DNA from: JBNKFQ01 sp050289385
GTDB lineage: Bacteria; Pseudomonadota; Gammaproteobacteria; Pseudomonadales; Porticoccaceae
Reading direction: 5' to 3'
Assembly: GCA_050289385.1 (NCBI GenBank)
Contig: JBNKFQ010000283.1
Span: forward strand, 1 to 64,000
DNA: 64,000 bases
Shown: positions 26,713-34,882 of the stretch, piece after piece
Layout of the letters: the number at the start of each line of letters is the position of its first letter
Position numbering within the stretch: position 1 is the stretch's first letter
Position numbers and translations under genes: made by a program
The notes under the pieces: generated by a model
Told to the model about the DNA's origin: nothing
Databases searched by the model: none
The model's input: the letters and a program-made list of their open reading frames with translations, nothing else

Positions 26713-27240
26713 ATGTACTTAATTACGAGTGCTTTCGAAGGCATCATGGACTTCATGGCGCTCGGGGGTGAGGTGCTTTACCTTATCGCCGGGTTGCTGC
26801 TGGTGATGTGGACGTTGGTCTTCGAGCGTGTCTGGTATTTCAAGACGTCCCTGAAAGGGGATACACAGGCTGCTTTGGATCACTGGGAGGGCCGCGCTGA
26901 GCGTCGCTCCCGGCGTGCCCGTCAGGTACGCGAAGCGATTCTGTCGCAGGTGAACATGAAAATCGATGAAAACATGGCCATGATAAAAACGATGGTAGCA
27001 CTGGCGCCTCTATTCGGGTTGTTGGGCACTGTCTGGGGCATGATTCAGGTGTTCGAGATCATGGCTATCACCGGCGGTGGCGATGCCAAATCTATGGCGG
27101 GCGGTGTTTTCAAGGCAACTATTCCTACCATGTCTGGCATGGTAGCGGCGATTTCCGGTGTTTTTGCGCACACTTATCTGGTGCGCATATCAGACCGCGA
27201 AAAGTTATTGCTGGAAGACCACCTCACCATGGACCATTGA
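26713..27240 (+). CDS. exbB: ExbB-type biopolymer transport protein
   Basis: A 175-residue three-helix ExbB/TolQ protein of the short ExbB2 class. Helices: GGEVLYLIAGLLLVMWTLVF, MVALAPLFGLLGTVWGMIQV and FKATIPTMSGMVAAISGVFA. It forms the proton channel pentamer with ExbD in the inner membrane. It starts two bases after the ttpC stop. The second ExbB-fold protein in one operon is normal for TonB2 systems. Confidence 0.95.
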   Translation: MYLITSAFEGIMDFMALGGEVLYLIAGLLLVMWTLVFERVWYFKTSLKGDTQAALDHWEGRAERRSRRARQVREAILSQVNMKIDENMAMIKTMVALAPLFGLLGTVWGMIQVFEIMAITGGGDAKSMAGGVFKATIPTMSGMVAAISGVFAHTYLVRISDREKLLLEDHLTMDH

Positions 27241-27316
27241 GCCGCCTTTTCCGCGAGGACACCTCTGCGGGCAGGCAGGTTCTTTTAACTGGGCAACGAG
27301 TGTTGAGCAAATAGAT

Positions 27317-27718
27317 ATGCGCGATAATGTACGCAAAGCGCCAGAACAGGGCCAGGCAATTGACCTGACGCCGATGCTGGACGTTGTTTTTATCATGTTG
27401 ATCTTTTTCATTGTCACGGCGTCGTTTATCAAAACCCCCGGGCAGGAGGTGGACAAACCCTCTGCAGAGACGGCAGAGTTTTTGACTACATCGGTATTGG
27501 TGGCGATCACAGCAAACAATGAAATTTATATCGACAAGAAACAGGTGAGTGAAAACGAGGTCAAACTCAATATCACACGCTTACACGCAGAAAACCCCAA
27601 GGGTGGGTTGGTGATTCAGGCAGATGCCAAATCCAGGCTGGAGAAAGTGGCATTTGTTGCCGATGTGGCAAAAGCCGTTGGTATTGCCCGAATTGCCGTG
27701 TCTACCCTGGAGGAGTAA
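27317..27718 (+). CDS. exbD: ExbD-type biopolymer transport protein
   Basis: A 133-residue single-helix protein: cytoplasmic N-terminus, a transmembrane helix with the proton-binding Asp (DLTPMLDVVFIMLIFFIVTA) and a periplasmic domain. It works with ExbB to harness the proton motive force for TonB. ATG 27317 matches the ExbD start; the frame upstream overlaps exbB as a shadow. The 76-bp gap from exbB is the largest before tonB and lacks a strong ribosome-binding site. Confidence 0.95.
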   Translation: MRDNVRKAPEQGQAIDLTPMLDVVFIMLIFFIVTASFIKTPGQEVDKPSAETAEFLTTSVLVAITANNEIYIDKKQVSENEVKLNITRLHAENPKGGLVIQADAKSRLEKVAFVADVAKAVGIARIAVSTLEE

Positions 27719-27724
27719 CAGAGC

Positions 27725-28342
27725 ATGAAGATTGCACGTTTGGCAGCAAGTAGTGTGCTCGGTATTGCGATGACGACGGGTCTGCTGATCCTGATGTTTA
27801 CATTTATTGATACCGGCGACGTTCAGGTTGAAGAGAAGGAATACCGTAAAATTGCCGATATTTGGCAAGAAGACGAAGAAATTGAGGAAAATGTAAAGCA
27901 ACTCAAACCGAAAAAGCTTGATGAACCTGAAGAGCCACCACCTGAGATTCCTCGTGACAAGATGGATATCCAGGATGTGGCTAATGCGGTCCAGATTGAC
28001 ATGCCGAATCTTAATGCCAAAACCAATATCAGCATTGGTGGCTTTGCGGGTGACGGTGAGTATATCCCTCTGGTAAAAATTCAGCCCGAGTATCCGCGAC
28101 GAGCTTTGGAACGTGGCGTTGAAGGCTATGTCGTTGTTGAATTTACGATTACGAGCAACGGCTCTATTGCCAACCCCAAGGTTGTTGAAGCTATGGATGC
28201 AAAGGGTCGCCCTACTCGAATATTTGATCGCGCCGCGCTAAAGGCCGCTTCGAAACTCAAATATAAACCCCGGGTTATTGATGGCGTAGGTGTAGATGTG
28301 CCTCAGGTACTACACAAATTTACCTTCCAGCTTGAAAAATAA
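27725..28342 (+). CDS. tonB: TonB family energy transducer
   Basis: A 205-residue TonB2-type protein. An N-terminal anchor helix (SSVLGIAMTTGLLILMFTFI) is followed by an acidic/proline linker (EEPPPEIPRDK) shorter than in E. coli TonB, then the C-terminal domain with YPRRALERGVEGYVVVEFTI and KAASKLKYKPRVIDG. It spans the periplasm and pulls on TonB boxes of outer-membrane receptors. It starts six bases after exbD. Confidence 0.95.
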   Translation: MKIARLAASSVLGIAMTTGLLILMFTFIDTGDVQVEEKEYRKIADIWQEDEEIEENVKQLKPKKLDEPEEPPPEIPRDKMDIQDVANAVQIDMPNLNAKTNISIGGFAGDGEYIPLVKIQPEYPRRALERGVEGYVVVEFTITSNGSIANPKVVEAMDAKGRPTRIFDRAALKAASKLKYKPRVIDGVGVDVPQVLHKFTFQLEK

Positions 28343-28445
28343 GGGACCGATTAAGGGCTGATAAATATAGATGTAAGTCAGGCAGTGCTATAGTTATTGA
28401 GGTGCTCGAGTGGGTTGAATATCCAGATCGGAGTGGCAGGTAACG

Positions 28446-29804
28446 ATGAGACCAATGACCGGGTTATTGCAAAAAGTCGCCAATAGAGGTGTGTTTGCAA
28501 TTGCGTTGGTGGTAGTGCCGGTATTGCCGTTTGGCAGTGGCATCGGCTCTGGGTCTGTCGCGTTGGCATTGGAGGACGATCCGCCGGCCCGGTATGCGAG
28601 CAAAAAAACCAAGCGAGTGCAGGCTATGAGTCCTGCCTTTTCAAGGGTTTTTCAGCGGATTGCTGACGCTGCTGACGCTGGCAAGTGGGATATTATGAAA
28701 GCCCGGCTCGACCTGATACTGGAAAAAATAGACCGGTACAGCAGGTATGAGCAGGCCATGACATGGAATTACGTTGGTTACTATTATTATGAAGTGGAAG
28801 ACTTTCCGGCGGCGACCAGGGCTTATCAGAAGGTAATCGACCTCCAGGACTATTTGACCGACGCCTTTGTCGCCCGTACGCTTTACTCAATTGCACAGCT
28901 TCACTATGTACAGGAAGACTATCGCAAAACGATCGCTACCATGTACGAGTGGATGGAAATTTCGGATATTGTATCGCCAGGCAACAAGGTACTGCTGGGG
29001 CAGGCGTACTACCAGATAAAGGAATACGACAAGGCGTTGCGCTGGGTAGAAGAGGCTATTGCCGACTACGAAACCGAGGGCAAGATACCCGAGGAAAACT
29101 GGTGGGGCATACAAAAGGTCATCTACTACGATAAAAAGAATCTGCGCAAAGTGACGGAGATTTTGGAGACATTAGTTGTCCATTATCCCAAGGCAAAGTA
29201 TTGGCAGCAGCTGGGAGGCATGTACGGTGAGCTTGGGCGAGACTTGGACAGGCTTGTAGCCTATGACCTTCTTTACTTGCAGAACTTTTTGAAAAAAGAC
29301 ACCAGATTGCGTGGTTTGGCTTACATGTATATGGGAGCCAAGGTGCCCTACAAGGCAGCTCAGATTGTTGAGTGGGGAATGAAGGAAGGTTATATCGACG
29401 AAAGTGTCAATGACCTGAAAATGCTGGCAGAAGCCCTTTATGCTGCGCAGGAAGTCAAGCGTTCGATTCCCTTGATGGAGCGCGCTGCCAGGATGTCAGA
29501 AGATGGTGTATTGATGGAACGTCTGGCCGGTATGTACTTGAGTGATGATCAGTATCAGGAAGCGGCGGAGGCGGCGATAGAGGCGCGCAGCAAAGGCAAG
29601 CTAAAGCGTCCCGGTGGTAACTATATGAATGAGGGTATGGCCCTCTCGGGCCTGAAACGTTATAAAGAAGCTGAAAAAGCGTTTCGCAAGGCACTTGAGT
29701 ACGAGAGAACCAAGCGGGCTGCTCAGGACTGGATAGATTGGGTTCTTTCTGAAAAAAAGCGTGAGAATGAAATTCGCAAAAGTCGCGAACTTTACGCTTC
29801 CTGA
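28446..29804 (+). CDS. TPR-repeat protein of the TonB/TtpC operon, copy 1
   Basis: A 452-residue exported tetratricopeptide protein. A signal peptide (about 1-40) precedes YASKKTKRVQAMSPAF and then helical repeats: TWNYVGYYYYEVEDFPAATRAY, SIAQLHYVQEDYRK, KALRWVEEAIADY and MALSGLKRYKEAEKAFRKAL (each part of a TPR). A TPR gene regularly ends TtpC-TonB2 clusters in Vibrio and Shewanella; its role is unclear, perhaps assembling or spacing the complex in the periplasm. The next gene is its paralogue. Confidence 0.9.
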   Translation: MRPMTGLLQKVANRGVFAIALVVVPVLPFGSGIGSGSVALALEDDPPARYASKKTKRVQAMSPAFSRVFQRIADAADAGKWDIMKARLDLILEKIDRYSRYEQAMTWNYVGYYYYEVEDFPAATRAYQKVIDLQDYLTDAFVARTLYSIAQLHYVQEDYRKTIATMYEWMEISDIVSPGNKVLLGQAYYQIKEYDKALRWVEEAIADYETEGKIPEENWWGIQKVIYYDKKNLRKVTEILETLVVHYPKAKYWQQLGGMYGELGRDLDRLVAYDLLYLQNFLKKDTRLRGLAYMYMGAKVPYKAAQIVEWGMKEGYIDESVNDLKMLAEALYAAQEVKRSIPLMERAARMSEDGVLMERLAGMYLSDDQYQEAAEAAIEARSKGKLKRPGGNYMNEGMALSGLKRYKEAEKAFRKALEYERTKRAAQDWIDWVLSEKKRENEIRKSRELYAS

Positions 29805-30109
29805 GTATCGCTTCAGTATAATTGGCTATCACAGTTGTTGAATCGGTTTTACAGAGATGTGTTGTCGATGCGTACGATGGGAGCATTCGGATGGAGTGGT
29901 TTGCCAGATAGCAACATGGGTTTTGCAAGCCTCAGTATCATTGGCATGTAGGGAAAGTGGCATGTTTGCAGTAATTTGCACTGTTTGCGTAATGATCAGG
30001 GATGAATGAAGTTTGATCTTTGGGCTGACCGGGTGTTGTGCGGTCAGGTATTTGGGTTGCCGAGGTGCCAGAGCAGGGCTGGCGTTTGAGATTGGAGTTT
30101 AAGGTAATA
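29805..30109. other. Intergenic region between the two TPR paralogues
   Basis: About 305 bp with no supported gene. No hairpin with a T-run was found after copy 1, so read-through into copy 2 is likely. Sequence just before copy 2 includes a TAAGGTAAT ribosome-binding region. Opposite-strand frames here are shadows without motifs. Confidence 0.5.
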
Positions 30110-31471
30110 ATGAAACTACACATTGAGTCTTTGCGAAAATTTGCCAGTAATGGCGTGTTGGTTCTGGCGCTGGCGGCGATGCCGGCACTGGTCGCCAACA
30201 TCGGCCTGGGTTCAGGTTCGCTGGCCCAGGCGGCAGAGGAAGAAAGGCCGCCGTCCAAATACGCGAACAAGAAAACCAAGCGTGTACAGGCAATGAGTCC
30301 TGCATTTGCCAAGAAGTTTCAGCCAATCGACGAAGCTGCCCAAGCTGAGGATTGGGTTACCATGAAGGCCGGGCTAGACGAAATTATTGAGAAATCGGAT
30401 CGCTACAGCGAGTATGAGCTGGCCACAACATGGAACTATCTCGCGTATTATTATTATGAAGCAGAAAACCTGAAAGCCGCGCTCAATGCCTACCAGAAGG
30501 TGGTCAGTTATCATGAGTTTTTGACGACACCCGCGATCGCTCGCGCCCTCTATTCAATTGCGCAGCTCCACTATGTACAGGAAGACTATAAGAAAGCCAT
30601 TGAGGCAATGTATGAATGGATGGACATCGCCGAAACCGTTACGCCAGCTAACAAAATGTTGTTATGCCAGGCGCACTATCAGGTTGAGGAATTCGATAAG
30701 GCTTTGCGCTGGGTAGAAGAGGCGATTGCCGATTATCAGGCTGAGGGCAAGGTACCCAAGGAAAACTGGTGGCGTATCCAGCAGGCCATTTACTATGACA
30801 AAAAGGATATGCCCAAGGTAACCGAAATTCTTGAAACATTGATTACCTATTACCCCAAAGCGAAGTACTGGCGGCAGCTGGGTGGCATGTATAACGAATT
30901 GGGGCGCAGCATGGACAGCCTGGTGGCCTATGACAGTTTGCACTTGCAGAAACTTCTGGAAAAAGACATTCATTTGCGCAACTTGGCTCATATGTATCTG
31001 GGTGCCGAAGTACCCTACCGAGCTGCGCAAATTATGGAATGGGGTATGAAAAAAGGCTTTATTGAGGAAAGCAGTAAAGACCTCAAAATTTTGGCCGAAG
31101 CTCTCTACCGGGCAAATGAAGTCAAACGCTCAATACCGATTATGTTGCGTGCCGCCAAGATGGCAGAAGACGGTGTATTGATGGAACGGCTGGCGGGCAT
31201 GTACTTCAGTGACGACCGCTTTGAAGAAACTATTGAGGCTGCTAACGAAGCGCGGCGCAAGGGTGGGCTGAAAAGACCTGGCGGCAACTATGTATTTGAA
31301 GGGATGGCTCTGGCCAGTCTCAAGCGCTTCACAGAAGCCGAAAAAGTATTTCTTAAGGCGGCTGAATATGAAAAAAGCAAAAAAGCCGCCAAAAACTGGA
31401 TAAAATATATCAAGAGTGAAAAACGTCGCTATGATGAAATTCGCAAGAATAAGGAACGATTTAAATCCTGA
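30110..31471 (+). CDS. TPR-repeat protein of the TonB/TtpC operon, copy 2
   Basis: A 453-residue paralogue of the preceding gene product, colinear over its length: YANKKTKRVQAMSPAF, SIAQLHYVQEDYKK, KALRWVEEAIADY, GVLMERLAGMYFSDD. Divergence is spread along the protein and is greatest in the signal peptide, so the duplication is not recent. ATG 30110 is used because the signal peptide begins there (MKLHIESLRKFASNG); the frame is open 24 codons more. A strong terminator follows 19 bp after the stop, closing the operon. Confidence 0.9.
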   Translation: MKLHIESLRKFASNGVLVLALAAMPALVANIGLGSGSLAQAAEEERPPSKYANKKTKRVQAMSPAFAKKFQPIDEAAQAEDWVTMKAGLDEIIEKSDRYSEYELATTWNYLAYYYYEAENLKAALNAYQKVVSYHEFLTTPAIARALYSIAQLHYVQEDYKKAIEAMYEWMDIAETVTPANKMLLCQAHYQVEEFDKALRWVEEAIADYQAEGKVPKENWWRIQQAIYYDKKDMPKVTEILETLITYYPKAKYWRQLGGMYNELGRSMDSLVAYDSLHLQKLLEKDIHLRNLAHMYLGAEVPYRAAQIMEWGMKKGFIEESSKDLKILAEALYRANEVKRSIPIMLRAAKMAEDGVLMERLAGMYFSDDRFEETIEAANEARRKGGLKRPGGNYVFEGMALASLKRFTEAEKVFLKAAEYEKSKKAAKNWIKYIKSEKRRYDEIRKNKERFKS

Positions 31472-31490
31472 GGGTTGAAACTGTTAGCGA

Positions 31491-31518
31491 AAGGCCGGCA
31501 ATTGCCGGCCTTTTTTTT
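31491..31518 (+). terminator. Rho-independent terminator of the TtpC-TonB operon
   Basis: AAGGCCGGCA (31491-31500) pairs with TGCCGGCCTT (31503-31512), with almost no loop beyond ATT, followed by a T-run to 31518. It is the strongest terminator in the window and lies between the TPR operon and the convergent argA. Confidence 0.9.
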
Positions 31519-31563
31519 GCATTATTAAAAATGTAAAGACTCAGGTGTTCTGAATATTTATTT

Positions 31564-32868
31564 TCAGTTTAACTGTTTGCAAAAAACCTTGGAGTTTCTC
31601 TGCAGATTGTAGAGTGCTTTCTTCTCACTTGGGAGTTCATCCACCGGGATTTCAGTAAAACCCTGCTCGATAAACCAGTGAGCTGCCTGCGTGGTCAGCG
31701 CAAGGAGTTGTTGTATACCTTGTTGTCGGGCCTGTTTTTCAACAGTGTCCAGCATGCGCCGGGCGAGTCCCTGGCGCTGGTAATCAGGGTGTATTGCCAC
31801 ACAGGCCAATTCACACACATCTTCGTTAACCGGATATAAAGCAACACAAGCGACCAGCATGCCTTCGGGGTGAACCATTACGTAAAATCGCGATATTTCG
31901 GTTTCCAGTAGCTCTCTTGAACGTTTTACCAAAACTCCTTTCTCTTCCAGGGGCGCGATCAACTCCAGGATGCCGCCCACATCATCAATTGTTGCCTGAT
32001 GGATGGTTTCATGGCTCTCCTCCAGAATCAGAGTGCCGGCTCCATCTCGAGTAAACAGTTCCTGAACGAGGGCGCCTGCGGTTTGAAAGCCAATGAGGTG
32101 GCAGCGGGTCACACCGTTCCGGCAGGCTTGATAGCTTGCGTTCAGTGCGCCGATCAGATCACTGTCATCGGCAATGATACCGAGCCAATGATTGACATCA
32201 GCCAGAGAGATCATGTGCTGCAATTCGCCGTCGTTGTTTCGAACGCCTTCGTCGCGACAGTAGATCACCAGCTTTTCGGCTTGTAAGGAAATGGCGACCT
32301 GGGAAGCCACCTCTTCCAGTGTCAGGTTGAAAGCTTCCCCTGTTGGTGAATAACCCAATGGCGAGATCAAGACAACGGCATGTTGATCAAGCTGTTGCTG
32401 GATAGCCTTGCGATCAATGCGCCGCACCTCTCCGGTATGGTGAAAGTCGACACCATTGCGCACGCCGAGAGGTTTTGCGGTAATGAAGTTACCTCCCACC
32501 ACTCGAATACGTGAACCATGCATTGGTGAGTTGGCCAGTCCCATGGAAAGCATGGCCTCTATGGTAAAACGGGCATTGCCAACGGCGTCTTTGACGCAAT
32601 TCATTGTTTCCTGATCGGTAATGCGAGTCTGTTGGCTAAAGCGTGGAGTTATGTTGCAGTTAGCCAGCCTTTGCTCAACCTGGGGACGCGCGCCATGCAC
32701 CAGCACCAGCTTTACACCCAGAGTGTTCAGCAGCGCGAGATCGTGAATGATATCTGCCAGATTACTTTGTTGAATTGCTTCACCACCAAGTGCAATGACG
32801 AAGGTTTTGCCCCGGTGTGCATTAATGTAGGGGGAAGTATCCCGAAAAAACTTAACGTAGTTGGACAC
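31564..32868 (-). CDS. argA: N-acetylglutamate synthase (amino-acid kinase-GNAT fusion)
   Basis: A 434-residue classical ArgA, first enzyme of arginine synthesis. The N-terminal amino-acid kinase-like domain (FVIALGGEAIQQSNLADIIHDL; LVLVHGARPQVEQRL) binds arginine for feedback control; the C-terminal GNAT domain (LACVAIHPDYQRQGLARRML) binds acetyl-CoA. Length is typical (E. coli 443). It is transcribed away from the gspE-like gene, which starts about 230 bp beyond. Confidence 0.96.
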   Translation of the reverse strand: MSNYVKFFRDTSPYINAHRGKTFVIALGGEAIQQSNLADIIHDLALLNTLGVKLVLVHGARPQVEQRLANCNITPRFSQQTRITDQETMNCVKDAVGNARFTIEAMLSMGLANSPMHGSRIRVVGGNFITAKPLGVRNGVDFHHTGEVRRIDRKAIQQQLDQHAVVLISPLGYSPTGEAFNLTLEEVASQVAISLQAEKLVIYCRDEGVRNNDGELQHMISLADVNHWLGIIADDSDLIGALNASYQACRNGVTRCHLIGFQTAGALVQELFTRDGAGTLILEESHETIHQATIDDVGGILELIAPLEEKGVLVKRSRELLETEISRFYVMVHPEGMLVACVALYPVNEDVCELACVAIHPDYQRQGLARRMLDTVEKQARQQGIQQLLALTTQAAHWFIEQGFTEIPVDELPSEKKALYNLQRNSKVFCKQLN

Positions 32869-33097
32869 GATTGGTTTAGCCTCGGTAAAACCGTTTTATT
32901 GCAGCGAGTATAAGCAATGTCGAGGCATAAGTGGAATGGCGCTTGTTCAAAGGTGGTCGCGCGTCGCGTGCTTCTGGCGTACGACGTGAGACTATAAAAT
33001 AGTATTCAAGCTTGGGTGGACCCAGTTTTGACCCGGTGTAGTTCCCGTTGCAGAAAGGCTACAATCAAGAGTTCCAACAGGAATAAGGAAGGTAGCA

Positions 33098-34873
33098 ATG
33101 GCAGATACGGCGGCAGCAGAACGACACCTGGATCTGCGGGCCATGCTGAGCGATCTGGAGTCAGACGGTCTGGTCACCAGGGAGTCGGTAAATATGATTG
33201 CCGGCAGCACTCGCAGTCGTGAGCAGGCATTGCAGCATCCCCTGATTTACATCGCCAGCCAACAACCGGAAAACGCCAGGCAGGAAGGACGTACTCTGAC
33301 GCTGGATGAACTCACCGAGTGGTTGGCCGGTCGCGCGTCGCTGCCGGTGGCAAATATCGACCCTCTGAAGATAAGCGTATCGGCTGTAACCGAAGTCATG
33401 TCCTTCGCGTTTGCCAAGCGTCACCGAATCCTGTGTATCGAAGTAAAAAGTGATGAGTTGGTGATAGCTACAGCGGAACCCTTTGTTGCCGAATGGGTGG
33501 CTGGGCTGGAGCAGGTAACACGCAAGAAAGTGAAGCGGGTCGTTGCCAACCCGGCGGATATTGAAAAATATCAGGTTGAGTTTTACAGCCTGGCGCGTTC
33601 CATTTTTGGCGCTGACAAGCAAGCCGGAACCAACTCCTCAGCCGTCACCAATTTTGAACAACTGATGCAGTTGGGCAGTATGAAGGATCCCGATGCCCAG
33701 GATCAGCACATCATCAGCATTGTTGACTGGTTACTGCAATATGCCTTTGAGCAGCGCGCCAGTGATATTCATATTGAGCCCCGCCGCGAGAAAGGCCGCA
33801 TCCGTTTTCGTATTGACGGTGTTTTGCATCTGGTTTACGAGATGCCGCTTCAGGTGATGCTGGCCATGACCAGTCGCCTGAAAGTGCTGGGTCGCATGAA
33901 TGTTGCCGAGAAGCGCAAGCCGCAAGACGGGCGCATCAAAACCATGTCTCCGGAAGCGCGTGAGGTGGAATTGCGGCTTTCCACCTTGCCCACGGCTTTC
34001 GGTGAAAAACTGGTGATGCGGATTTTTGACCCCGACGTGTTGTTGCGCAGCTTCAGCGAACTCGGCCTGGTGGGGGAAGACAACAAGCGCTGGCAGCAAA
34101 TGGTACAGCGACCCCATGGTATTGTATTGGTAACTGGACCTACCGGCTCCGGTAAAACAACCACTCTGTATTCTTCATTGAAGCAACTGGCCACAGAAGC
34201 CGTCAACGTCAGCACCATTGAAGACCCGATTGAGATGGTGGTTGATGACTTCAATCAGACACAGGTGCACCACAAGATACAACTGGATTTTGCTGCCGGA
34301 ATTCGCACCCTGATGCGGCAAGACCCCGACGTCATAATGGTGGGCGAGATCCGTGACCTTGAGACCGCTGAAATGGCCATTCAGGCCGCGCTTACCGGCC
34401 ACCTGGTTCTCTCCACACTCCACACCAATGACGCACCAACAGCGATTACACGTTTACTGGATATCGGTGTGCCTGCTCACTTGATCCGCGCGACAGTCAA
34501 TGGCGTGATGGCGCAGCGGTTGTTGCGTGCGCTGTGCCCCCATTGCAAGGAAAAGGTTGCGGTAGAAACAGACGCCTGGAGTCAGTTGGTCCGCCCCTGG
34601 AAAGTAACGCCGCCCGCGGAGGTATATCAGCCATCGGGATGCCTTGAATGCCGTGGAACGGGGTATCTTGGGCGTCAGGGAATTTATGAAATATTACCGC
34701 TGACCAGCACCCTGAGACCGCTGGTGCAGGACAATGGCGATATTGACGCCCTGCGTCTCCAGGCGATGAAAGAAGGTATGCGCACCTTGCGGCTTTCAGG
34801 TGCCCAGAAAGTCGGTTCCGGGATTACTTCAATGGAAGAAGTAATGAGAGTGGCTCCCGAGCATGGTAAGTGA
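33098..34873 (+). CDS. GspE/PulE/PilB-family secretion ATPase, stand-alone
   Basis: A 591-residue ATPase of the type II secretion/type IV pilus family. The N-terminal T2SSE domain (about 60-170) precedes the N2 region ASDIHIEPRREKGRIRFRIDG in part, Walker A GPTGSGKTTTLYSSL, Asp box TIEDPIE, Walker B DPDVIMVGEIRDLETAEMA and a His box (LSTLHTNDAP). A CPHC...CLEC four-cysteine zinc region lies near residue 480. No pilin, pseudopilin, platform or secretin gene is near, so its partner machine must be encoded elsewhere. It precedes glnE by 9 bp. Confidence 0.92.
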   Translation: MADTAAAERHLDLRAMLSDLESDGLVTRESVNMIAGSTRSREQALQHPLIYIASQQPENARQEGRTLTLDELTEWLAGRASLPVANIDPLKISVSAVTEVMSFAFAKRHRILCIEVKSDELVIATAEPFVAEWVAGLEQVTRKKVKRVVANPADIEKYQVEFYSLARSIFGADKQAGTNSSAVTNFEQLMQLGSMKDPDAQDQHIISIVDWLLQYAFEQRASDIHIEPRREKGRIRFRIDGVLHLVYEMPLQVMLAMTSRLKVLGRMNVAEKRKPQDGRIKTMSPEAREVELRLSTLPTAFGEKLVMRIFDPDVLLRSFSELGLVGEDNKRWQQMVQRPHGIVLVTGPTGSGKTTTLYSSLKQLATEAVNVSTIEDPIEMVVDDFNQTQVHHKIQLDFAAGIRTLMRQDPDVIMVGEIRDLETAEMAIQAALTGHLVLSTLHTNDAPTAITRLLDIGVPAHLIRATVNGVMAQRLLRALCPHCKEKVAVETDAWSQLVRPWKVTPPAEVYQPSGCLECRGTGYLGRQGIYEILPLTSTLRPLVQDNGDIDALRLQAMKEGMRTLRLSGAQKVGSGITSMEEVMRVAPEHGK

Positions 34874-34882
34874 GCAGTCACT

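Noticed and set aside
29455..29928. 157-codon minus-strand frame at the end of TPR copy 1
   Set aside because: Shadow of the TPR gene with low-complexity Ser/Pro/His content.
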